This document shows, in pieces, positions 38,332 through 43,880 of a DNA stretch of 44,101 nt. The notes below the pieces were generated by a model that saw only the letters and a program-made list of their open reading frames with translations, was not told the origin of the DNA and ran no database searches. The stretch lies in IMG/VR virus record IMGVR_UViG_3300031578_000105, positions 1 to 44,101 of that record. The stretch is one strand, 5' to 3'. Origin of the DNA: a virus. A program made the translations under genes and the position numbers. The first letter of the stretch is position 1, and every line of letters starts with the position of its first letter.

Positions 38332-38602
38332 TTACTATAATTGCTAATATATCATGTTGATCTATAAGTAAATGAGTTTCACCATCATGTCTCATAGGAA
38401 CAGGTTTAGCATATTCACTATATTGTATATAATCTCCTTCTTGTATTCCTTCTACAACTTCCCCAACAGATACCACATAGGCTTTATTTTGTTGTGTCTG
38501 TTGATTTTCAGGAATATATATGCCTGAATCACCATATGTTTCTGATGCTTTTACTTGTTTAATTAAGACTCTGCGTCCAATTGGAATTACTCTTTCTGTC
38601 AT
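38324..38602 (-). CDS. Phage GroES-like co-chaperonin (Cpn10)
   Basis: A 92-aa protein with the whole Cpn10 layout: start IPIGRRVLIKQVKA, a mobile-loop phrase DSGIYIPEN (compare GGIVLT of bacterial GroES), AYVVSVGEV, EGDYIQYSEYA, and the closing strand LLIDQHDILAII. It would cap the host GroEL chamber, as T4 gp31 does for folding of the T4 capsid protein. Length is normal for GroES (about 95 aa). It sits between the putative small terminase gene and TerL, with its stop overlapping the TerL start, so it belongs to the late head operon. The client is unknown; the 545-aa MCP and TerL are the obvious candidates. Confidence 0.88.
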   Translation of the reverse strand: MTERVIPIGRRVLIKQVKASETYGDSGIYIPENQQTQQNKAYVVSVGEVVEGIQEGDYIQYSEYAKPVPMRHDGETHLLIDQHDILAIIVSV

Positions 38603-38621
38603 TTTTATTAATTTTTAATTT

Positions 38622-39140
38622 TTATAATTGGTCATATGCTAACCCTTGTCCACCACGTACTTGACTTTTTTGTTCATCTTTCATATCATTATAAGCTCCT
38701 TTAAATGATTGTCTTATTTGATCAAATTTTGCTGCAGCATTTACAAGAGAATTAATATTTCCATCTCTTCCGTGTTCAATAGTTGTAGTTTCCATATATC
38801 TTGCTAATCTATCTAACATTGCTTTAATTCCTTTATATGCTCTAAATGTTGGTGTTTGATATAAGTCCTCACATAATTTTAAAGCATTCTTTATACTTTC
38901 ATCTTCAGGAGATTCTTCCAAACTTATTTCTTCTATAATTACTTCTTCTTTTTCATGTTCTATCATATTAAAGAACGGATTCATATCAGGATCAGGACAT
39001 GTCATATAAAAAATATATAAGTATACTGACATATACGTATCTGGATAATTATCCATTATAGTCTTTAATGTTCTTATGGAGTAACAATGTTCAGATGGAA
39101 TAACTTTTTTATTCTGTATATCAAATAGTTTTACTAACAT
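38622..39140 (-). CDS. Packaging-region protein, candidate small terminase subunit
   Basis: A 172-aa protein, alpha-helical in its second half (SIKNALKLCEDLYQTPTFRAYKGIK), with an acidic middle (EEVIIEEISLEESPEDES). The conserved-looking tail is QVRGGQGLAYDQL. A gene of this kind lies near TerL in crAss-like phages. Small terminase subunits are often short helical proteins encoded just before TerL, so that role is possible, but I see no clear helix-turn-helix. The GroES gene has come between it and TerL here. Confidence 0.5.
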   Translation of the reverse strand: MLVKLFDIQNKKVIPSEHCYSIRTLKTIMDNYPDTYMSVYLYIFYMTCPDPDMNPFFNMIEHEKEEVIIEEISLEESPEDESIKNALKLCEDLYQTPTFRAYKGIKAMLDRLARYMETTTIEHGRDGNINSLVNAAAKFDQIRQSFKGAYNDMKDEQKSQVRGGQGLAYDQL

Positions 39141-39146
39141 ATTATT

Positions 39147-39983
39147 TTATTTTTTGTTGATGTTATCTTTCATCCATAGTATTAAACTATTTACTTCATC
39201 TTTTAGATATGGTAAATCATACATTTTAATTTCTTTTATTATTGGTTCATTTTGATTATTATACTTTGTTATTGGATAACCAAATTTGTCTTCTCCTTCT
39301 TTTTCAAATGAAACATGCTGTATTTGTAATTTACCTATTTTAAGTTTAGGATTATGTTTTTTTATTACATACGCATATAAACTTAATTGTAAATTGTAGT
39401 GATTTAGATTACAATCATCTAATGCACTGACAGGGTTGTACATTTTAGAAGTAATACCTTCCCAATTTGTAAATCCTTTTTCCTTTATTTCTTTATTTGT
39501 TTTATAATCAAGTATATTTATTTTACCATTTACAATAGATACAAAATCAGCTTGTCCACATAAACCTAATGATTTTAAATAAACAAAAAGTTCTGGATAT
39601 GCACCATTTTCTAATTTTTGATTTGGTGCAATTTTAATTCCTACTTTATCAACTATAGGTCTAATAATAGGTACCTCTATACCATCTCTTTCAATTGTAT
39701 TAAATTCTAATATGTTTTCTTCTCTTTGATTATGATACCAATTACCTAAATCAATTGCTCTTTCTGTTTCATTATCCCAAGCTTTTTTAATTTCAGAAGG
39801 TGTCATATTATACCATTTGGATTTTTTATTTTTAGATGATTTTATTGCTTGACCATTTTTATCAAATTTAGGTTTAAATTTACTAATAAAAGAAGTTACA
39901 CTTATCCACTTTGTTCCATCCTTTTCTAAATTATCATTTAGACTTTCATATACATGACCTTCTTCTTTAAATATTACTGTCAT
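39147..39983 (-). CDS. PD-(D/E)XK nuclease (RecB/Cas4-like)
   Basis: A 278-aa protein with the core of the RecB-like nuclease superfamily: an N-terminal GNWYHNQREE helix (about residue 80), the metal-binding Asp in GQADFV (about 142), ILDYKTNK (about 157) giving the (D/E)xK pair, and the QLSLYAYV helix (about 200). Such enzymes cut DNA using two metal ions. It is one of the nucleases recurrent in crAss-like genomes. Location beside packaging genes suggests a role in processing replicated DNA before packaging, or in host DNA breakdown. The catalytic residues are all present. Confidence 0.85.
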   Translation of the reverse strand: MTVIFKEEGHVYESLNDNLEKDGTKWISVTSFISKFKPKFDKNGQAIKSSKNKKSKWYNMTPSEIKKAWDNETERAIDLGNWYHNQREENILEFNTIERDGIEVPIIRPIVDKVGIKIAPNQKLENGAYPELFVYLKSLGLCGQADFVSIVNGKINILDYKTNKEIKEKGFTNWEGITSKMYNPVSALDDCNLNHYNLQLSLYAYVIKKHNPKLKIGKLQIQHVSFEKEGEDKFGYPITKYNNQNEPIIKEIKMYDLPYLKDEVNSLILWMKDNINKK

Positions 39984-39987
39984 ATTT

Positions 39988-40308
39988 TTATTCTTTATAT
40001 CCTGTTTGTTTTTTGAATTGTTCTTCTAGTTCATTAGAAAATATAGCGTTCCATTGTCCTAAAGGACAAGATGAAGATAATGCTCTAAGTTTAAATCCTA
40101 AACTACAACCACAATCAGCACAACAAGGTTGAGTTCCTGGTGCAGCACATTTTTTACCTGTTAAATCAAGTGAGATACACTGTTGACAAATTAACCATCT
40201 TTCATTAGCAACTTTTTCAACATCTTCAGATTTAAAGATTTTATTTTTAACACCTTCATATATTTGATCAATATTTTTTATTGCTGATAATAATTTAATT
40301 ATTTTCAT
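39988..40308 (-). CDS. Small Cys-rich zinc-ribbon protein
   Basis: A 106-aa protein. The centre has many Cys in ribbon-like spacing: ICQQC, a KKC step, then CCADCGC and a later CPLGQW, enough for two zinc sites. The helical N-terminus (IKNIDQIYEGVKNKIF) and charged C-terminus flank it. Small proteins with this arrangement occur in many large phages, but I know of no proven role. It overlaps the HU/IHF-like gene end by 14 bases and is followed closely by the nuclease gene, so the three are probably co-expressed. Confidence 0.65.
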   Translation of the reverse strand: MKIIKLLSAIKNIDQIYEGVKNKIFKSEDVEKVANERWLICQQCISLDLTGKKCAAPGTQPCCADCGCSLGFKLRALSSSCPLGQWNAIFSNELEEQFKKQTGYKE

Positions 40309-40654
40309 TTTTAAACTTTTTTTTATTTATTATTTCTTCATCTAATCTAATTAATACTTTTTCAAACATATTAATTTTTTCTTTCACAGGAATGTGTTTA
40401 TCATATCCTTTATAAGTATTCTTTTGGATATTACCTAAAATATCTTTATTTCTCTTAATACTTTTTTCTAATCTAGTTTTTCTTAATGAAAAAGTTCCTA
40501 AGTTGGGTAAGTATATTTTATTTGATTCAAGATTAGATAAAGCTTTCCTTACTTTATCATAATAAAAAGATATTAAGTTAGTTACTAATTCTGGATGAGC
40601 ATTACATTCTTTTGCAATGTCAGGATAAAAATCTTTATACTTCTTCGGTTTCAA
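40295..40654 (-). CDS. HU/IHF-family DNA-bending protein
   Basis: A 119-aa protein. Residues about 5-60 follow the HU/IHF fold: two helices (FYPDIAKECNAHPELVTNLI and the following DKVRKALSNLE) and the hallmark turn IYLPNLGTFSLRKTR, matching the L-x-x-F/L-G-x-F/L of the family. An extended basic C-terminus follows. IHF-like genes near packaging genes are characteristic of crAss-like phages. The start is a TTG at 40654: TAG lies 6 bases upstream in frame, no ATG occurs in the domain, and AGGAA lies just before it. It overlaps the previous gene by 20 bases. Likely role: DNA condensation or packaging. Confidence 0.85.
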   Translation of the reverse strand: MKPKKYKDFYPDIAKECNAHPELVTNLISFYYDKVRKALSNLESNKIYLPNLGTFSLRKTRLEKSIKRNKDILGNIQKNTYKGYDKHIPVKEKINMFEKVLIRLDEEIINKKKFKNENN

Positions 40655-41003
40655 TTCCTAATAGTTTGTAATCTAATAATATAGTACCTTTTGTTTGTAT
40701 TTCTATTTTTGGATTAAGTTTAATATTTTTTTTATTAACACCATTCTTTACTATCAATTCTTTCTTAGTTGCTTTAGTAATTGCATTTCTACATGACTGT
40801 GCACTTTTAAATATTTTTTTATCTGATATGATATAACAGAATCTAGTAAGTTCTACATTTTCTAATTTTGCAAGTTCAGCTAAACATAATAAATCTGATA
40901 AGCTTATTTGTATTTCATTAAGGAAACAATGAGTAAGGATCTGATATTTTATAATATCGTCCTTACTCATTTTTACCTTTTTTTCTACTTTCTTTACTAT
41001 CAT
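40635..41003 (-). CDS. Helical conserved protein, possible winged-helix regulator
   Basis: A 122-aa protein, helical and Lys-rich, with the phrase SLSDLLCLAELAKLENVELTRFC and then a segment SAQSCRNAITKATKKELIVKNG, which reads like a recognition helix followed by a wing. Proteins of this type precede the IHF-like gene in crAss-like phages. The ATG at 41003 forms a TAATG overlap with the stop of the lysin-like gene and is preferred over the TTG at 41012. A DNA-binding role is inferred from this pattern only. Confidence 0.55.
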   Translation of the reverse strand: MIVKKVEKKVKMSKDDIIKYQILTHCFLNEIQISLSDLLCLAELAKLENVELTRFCYIISDKKIFKSAQSCRNAITKATKKELIVKNGVNKKNIKLNPKIEIQTKGTILLDYKLLGIETEEV

Positions 41004-41626
41004 TATATCCAAGTTTTTGTTTTATTAGTTTCATTACTAGTAATTAATGTATATGTAAAATTATTACTCCATGTATCTTTTGCTTTTTTACATATTTTTA
41101 TAAACTTTGTCCAATCATCATTACTAGCAATTACTTGACATCCAGCTGACCATTTATCTATGTTTGTAGATTTATTACCAGCTTTTTTTGTAGCTCTATG
41201 AATATTAATACCAAATAAACCAGTATCAGTTTTTTCTGTATTAAGATTATATATATCATCTCTGTTATTATCTCTATACACTGTTACTGGGTTCTGTTGA
41301 CATAAAGCTTCATATTTACCTTGATGTTTACCAATTCTATAAGATTTTGGATACTGACCAGGTTTTAATATAGCAACACCTTTGTCATTCATTACATTTT
41401 TTACCCAATGCGTTCCAGGATCTGTAGTACAGTCAAACTCATGATATTGCCATTCACCATTTATTTTATATGATAGTGTAATAGTATCATCAAATCTATT
41501 TGTTACCATATTCTCTGTTTTAGAGTTTCTGATACCAATTATATTTAAGTTATAATCTCCATTTATAAAATACTTATATCCTTTTGATATTAGAGCTCTC
41601 TCTAATATCTCTCTTCCGTATTTCAT
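41003..41626 (-). CDS. L,D-transpeptidase-like cell wall enzyme, candidate lysin
   Basis: A 207-aa protein. The C-terminal half has FGINIHRA (about residue 140) and, after a spacer, KWSAGCQVI (about 160). The His...Ser-x-Gly-Cys pattern is that of YkuD-type L,D-transpeptidases, where Cys is the nucleophile. It lacks a signal peptide, so delivery would need a holin or the virion. It most probably acts on peptidoglycan as a lysin or an exolysin; no other lysin is visible in the window. The N-terminal half (STDP-like CTTDPGTHWVKN) is a less clear, beta-rich part of the same domain. TAATG overlaps on both sides tie it to its neighbours. Confidence 0.7.
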   Translation of the reverse strand: MKYGREILERALISKGYKYFINGDYNLNIIGIRNSKTENMVTNRFDDTITLSYKINGEWQYHEFDCTTDPGTHWVKNVMNDKGVAILKPGQYPKSYRIGKHQGKYEALCQQNPVTVYRDNNRDDIYNLNTEKTDTGLFGINIHRATKKAGNKSTNIDKWSAGCQVIASNDDWTKFIKICKKAKDTWSNNFTYTLITSNETNKTKTWI

Positions 41627-41967
41627 TAATCAGCACGTTTTAAAGTTCTTTTTGGAGGTGCAATATTTTGTTCAGCATTCCAGTCTTCTGCAGCTTGTTT
41701 AACTGCTTCATTTCTTGCATTATTAATTTCTTCTGGTGAACCTGCTTCAGGACCAGCCATTATTTGTGCAAGATACATTTGAGCCTGTACTCTTTCAGCA
41801 CGTGTTTTTTCAATATCTCTTAATAGTTCTTCATATTCTTTTTGAACTTTAAGATCTTTAATGTGATCTTGATAATAAGCTGTTATTTCAGCTCTTCTTT
41901 TACTTAATTCTTCTTTAGATAATTGTACATCTTCTTGAGAAGAATTTTCATTGGTTTCTTTTGTCAT
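41626..41967 (-). CDS. Coiled-coil protein of unknown function
   Basis: A 113-aa protein, nearly all helical and charged (LSKRRAEITAYYQDHIKDLK, EYEELLRDIEKTRAERVQAQ), reading as a coiled coil over residues about 18-75. It ends in a basic tail (PPKRTLKRAD). It is the first gene after the promoter-like element at 41998-42012 and overlaps the next gene as TAATG. It may be a small virion or cargo protein. No family recognised. Confidence 0.6.
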   Translation of the reverse strand: MTKETNENSSQEDVQLSKEELSKRRAEITAYYQDHIKDLKVQKEYEELLRDIEKTRAERVQAQMYLAQIMAGPEAGSPEEINNARNEAVKQAAEDWNAEQNIAPPKRTLKRAD

Positions 41968-41997
41968 CTTAATTGATTTTAAAATTAGTAATTAAAT

Positions 41998-42012
41998 TAT
42001 ATTACAAAGATA
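41998..42012 (-). promoter_or_regulatory. Candidate leftward promoter (TATCTTTG TAATATA)
   Basis: The minus strand reads TATCTTTGTAATATA, identical over 15 bases to the element at 11086-11100 and an exact match to the Bacteroidetes TAnnTTTG -7 box. It lies about 31-45 bases before the ATG at 41967 and would drive the head and packaging operon. Confidence 0.55.
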
Positions 42013-42060
42013 CAAAAAAAGTTTAAATAAAAAAGGTTTATGTGTTTTTTTTTATTACCT

Positions 42061-42110
42061 ACGTCATTAGTGACGTTTTATTAAAGATAACGATCTATTA
42101 GTATTAGATC
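42061..42110. other. Two short hairpins after the 120-aa gene
   Basis: One perfect stem is 42061-42066 with 42071-42076 (loop TTAG), the other 42092-42097 with 42105-42110 (7-base loop). Both lie just past the stop of the 120-aa gene on the minus strand and before the promoter at 41998-42012. Neither has a clean T tract on the minus strand, so termination is possible but not clear. Confidence 0.4.
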
Positions 42111-42124
42111 TATAATTATTTAAC

Positions 42125-42487
42125 TTAACGAATATTCCACTTCTTCTTTGGATAAAGATCTCTAATAATTGCACATTTCTCATACTCTTCTTCATCAGAA
42201 AAATATTGCATCATATTCTCTACTTCATATTCTGTAATACCAAGATGAGGATCATGTGCTAGTATTATACCATCTTTAGACTTCATTACTTGATTAAAAG
42301 TTTTCTTTTTACTTACGATTAAAAATGAATTTCTAAACGCTTTATCCATTATTAACTGTTCTGCTTCCCATTGTTGCACTTCAGTTAATTTATCATAATT
42401 CTCTAGTGGGTCATTTGCAGGCATGTGATCTATTTTTTTAGTTTCAAAATTAATAAAAAAAAATTTAAATATAGGAGATAACTTCAT
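42125..42487 (-). CDS. Small protein with UVR-like motif
   Basis: A 120-aa protein. The C-terminal segment MMQYFSDEEEYEKCAIIRDL resembles the UVR motif (the UvrB/C-interacting helix hairpin, consensus around EEYEKAAxIRD). The N-terminus is unusually hydrophobic and basic (MKLSPIFKFFFINFETKK); translation may instead begin at the ATG of MPANDPLENY (about residue 22). It is the first leftward gene after the divergent junction. UVR-like motifs are common in small phage proteins of unknown role. A repair or nuclease-partner function is only a guess. Confidence 0.6.
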   Translation of the reverse strand: MKLSPIFKFFFINFETKKIDHMPANDPLENYDKLTEVQQWEAEQLIMDKAFRNSFLIVSKKKTFNQVMKSKDGIILAHDPHLGITEYEVENMMQYFSDEEEYEKCAIIRDLYPKKKWNIR

Positions 42488-42696
42488 TAATTTATTTTTT
42501 AAGTTAGTATATCTTTCTTTTAGGAAGATGGCATTTTAACTCATCCCCCCTATACATTCAATATACAAAAATACCCCCACCCTACCAACTAAAAAATTAT
42601 ATATGTTACGTGTACGTTACCTCCTACTGTTCTGCTCCCCAGCTTAAAATTGGCACGGGGTGTTCCCGTACCATAACTAAATACATATTAAAAATT
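42488..42696. promoter_or_regulatory. Divergent intergenic region between leftward and rightward genes
   Basis: These 209 bases separate the leftward block from the rightward genes and should hold promoters for both. On the minus strand 42558-42573 reads TATTTTTGTATATTGA, matching TAnnTTTG plus the TATATT extension. Two C-runs flank it (42545-42550 and 42574-42578). A G+C-rich hairpin with one mismatch occupies 42652-42672, just ahead of the rightward ATG at 42697. TTTAACTCATCC at 42535-42546 recurs at 43050-43061. Confidence 0.45.
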
Positions 42697-43023
42697 ATGT
42701 CAGTATTTTTTCACAAACTCGTAGAGGGTTCAAACACTATCATCTGTAAAGATGCACCAGCAAACCTTGTAGAAGTAACCGTTGAGACTTCCAAAGGTCC
42801 AGTAACACACTTCATCAGAAAAGGCACCGTTCAATATGGTATATACTGCCCTGTTGACAGTGACGGTAAATCCATTGACGCGCGTTCTTGGGGTCTTAAA
42901 AAAGACCAAGAACTGCAAGGCTTGACAATGGGTAGCTTTTGCCTTGACCAAGAGGCTATGAAAACACAGCCTAAGGATGCAGAACCTATCTACACCACAT
43001 TAAGATGGGTGGTAGCATCTTAA
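42697..43023 (+). CDS. Rightward 108-aa protein of unknown function
   Basis: The first rightward gene. ATG at 42697 is chosen over the further upstream in-frame start at 42610 because the region before 42697 contains the G+C-rich hairpin and reads like a leader. The product begins MSVFFHKLVEGSNTIICKD, is mixed beta, and contains HFIRKGTVQYGIYCPV and the end TLRWVVAS. No membrane segment and no family recognised. Its G+C content is near 45% in the two lines I counted, well above the roughly 30% of the leftward genes, and codons such as GCC, ACC and GAC are frequent. This suggests strong expression or recent transfer. It stands alone between a divergent junction and a terminator, as an early gene might. 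Confidence 0.6.
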   Translation: MSVFFHKLVEGSNTIICKDAPANLVEVTVETSKGPVTHFIRKGTVQYGIYCPVDSDGKSIDARSWGLKKDQELQGLTMGSFCLDQEAMKTQPKDAEPIYTTLRWVVAS

Positions 43024-43031
43024 TAATGCAA

Positions 43032-43053
43032 TAAAGACACATTAGTGTCTTTA
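43032..43053 (+). terminator. Terminator hairpin after the 108-aa gene
   Basis: A 9-bp perfect stem (43032-43040 with 43045-43053, loop ATTA) lies 9 bases past the stop. The T-run is only TTT. A second small hairpin, CATCC-GTAA-GGATG at 43057-43070 with a GNRA-type loop, follows directly. Confidence 0.65.
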
Positions 43054-43153
43054 ACTCATCCGTAAGGATGTACGCAGTTTATCTTACTTAATGTAGCTCT
43101 CAGTTTTCACTTGATTGTGTTTAAACTCATCTACTCTCACTGTAAGACTATAT

Positions 43154-43200
43154 ATGGGCAATAACTATGCAATCTACTACAGATTATAGTTATTGTCCAT
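43154..43200 (+). other. Long hairpin, candidate structured RNA or origin element
   Basis: A 15-bp stem (43154-43168 with 43186-43200, one G-U pair) is topped, after a 2-base bulge, by a further perfect 5-bp stem (43171-43175 with 43181-43185, loop ACTAC). No T tract follows, so it is not a plain terminator. No ORF runs through it. Confidence 0.6.
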
Positions 43201-43208
43201 TATATCAC

Positions 43209-43239
43209 TAGGTTATTGTCTTTTGTACAAAAAAACCTA
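43209..43239. other. Hairpin around palindrome TTTTGTACAAAA
   Basis: A 12-base perfect palindrome (43221-43232) is flanked by arms TAGGTT (43209-43214) and AACCTA (43234-43239). This could be a dimeric-protein binding site or a cruciform. Confidence 0.5.
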
Positions 43240-43272
43240 AGAAATTATTTAATTGTAATTGAAATTAATTAA

Positions 43273-43295
43273 TTGTGTGTGTTAAGTTGTGTGTG
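43273..43295. repeat. Two TTGTGTGTG direct repeats
   Basis: Nine identical bases at 43273-43281 and 43287-43295, spaced 14 bases start to start, immediately before the CCACAT array. Confidence 0.65.
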
Positions 43296-43305
43296 AGTAG
43301 TCATT

Positions 43306-43344
43306 TACCCACATATTACCACATTTAACCACATTCTTGCACAA
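43306..43344. repeat. Iteron-like CCACAT array with 10-base period
   Basis: CCACAT occurs at 43309-43314, 43319-43324 and 43329-43334, exactly 10 bases apart, each preceded by an A/T-rich spacer. A degenerate GCACAA sits at 43339-43344. A period of about one helical turn places all copies on one DNA face, as for iterons or operators. Confidence 0.6.
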
Positions 43345-43350
43345 CTAATC

Positions 43351-43419
43351 ATAGTTATATAATATATAGCTATCATGAGTAGTTCAAGAGTAACTATAGC
43401 ACAATACTGCATTACTCTT
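43351..43419 (+). other. Two further hairpins before the small-gene pair
   Basis: Stem 43351-43359 with 43365-43373 (9 bp, one G-U), then stem 43386-43393 with 43412-43419 (8 bp perfect), whose loop holds a 3-bp inner stem. A 22-codon ORF at 43375-43443 overlaps the second stem and is probably not a gene. The rest of 43024-43519 is AT-rich with nothing else recognised. Confidence 0.5.
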
Positions 43420-43500
43420 ACTCTCTATGTTCTTTCTCTATAGGATGAGCATATTAGTAACCAGAATAGTGTAAAACTGCTCTTTTTATTTAACCTAAAC

Positions 43501-43519
43501 ATTAACCAAACAAAAACAA
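43501..43519 (+). promoter_or_regulatory. Conserved 19-base leader directly before the 69-aa gene
   Basis: ATTAACCAAACAAAAACAA abuts the ATG at 43520 and is repeated identically at 43857-43875. It lacks a Shine-Dalgarno site. Unstructured A-rich leaders are used for strong initiation in Bacteroidetes, so this is probably a translation signal. Confidence 0.6.
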
Positions 43520-43729
43520 ATGAATAAAATTATTGAAAAATACTACCTTAAACCAAACAGCAAATTAGTCAAATATAACATTAGAACTAAAGGTGTTGAC
43601 TGTTGGTTTCACGCTCCCTTAAAAGAAGCAAAAGGAAATATAGAACAACACAGATGTATAGACTTCCAGGATTACAACCAACACTTAATTCACGAAGACT
43701 TTAAATGTAAAGAAAATTACATATTCTAA
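43520..43729 (+). CDS. Small paralogous protein 1 (69 aa)
   Basis: It begins MNKIIEKYYLKPNSKLVKYN and has the motif GVDCWF near residue 25 and HRCIDFQDY near residue 44. The same two motifs, in the same order and following MDKIIEKY, occur in the partial gene at 43881, so the two form a tandem paralogous pair. Charged, soluble, two conserved Cys, no signal peptide. The identical 19-base leader supports real translation. Small rightward genes of this kind in phages are often early host-directed proteins, but that is inference; no family recognised. Confidence 0.65.
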   Translation: MNKIIEKYYLKPNSKLVKYNIRTKGVDCWFHAPLKEAKGNIEQHRCIDFQDYNQHLIHEDFKCKENYIF

Positions 43730-43740
43730 ATAAATGCACC

Positions 43741-43826
43741 ACAACTCACTTCCCAAGGGTGAGCAGTTGTACTATGTATCTCTTACATGAAAGGTAAGAA
43801 GCACCAAATCGGGTTTAGTACAACTG
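43741..43826 (+). other. Structured intergenic region with alternative hairpins
   Basis: A perfect 11-bp inverted repeat (43764-43774 with 43816-43826) encloses a smaller perfect stem (43781-43786 with 43794-43799). Its left arm also overlaps the right arm of another hairpin (43741-43749 with 43759-43770, with a bulge). The two folds cannot form together, so the region could switch between states in the leader of the second small gene. Confidence 0.5.
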
Positions 43827-43856
43827 AGTGCAGAGGGATAAGAATCAATTAAAATT

Positions 43857-43875
43857 ATTAACCAAACAAAAACAA
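43857..43875 (+). promoter_or_regulatory. Second copy of the 19-base leader
   Basis: ATTAACCAAACAAAAACAA again, here five bases before the ATG at 43881. Identity to 43501-43519 while the genes behind have diverged suggests the leader itself is under selection, or a recent duplication of the upstream end. Confidence 0.6.
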
Positions 43876-43880
43876 TTTAT

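Noticed and set aside
43375-43443. 22-codon rightward ORF in the structured region
   Set aside because: Very short, overlaps a perfect hairpin, has no leader like the neighbouring small genes, and shows no recognisable composition of a protein.
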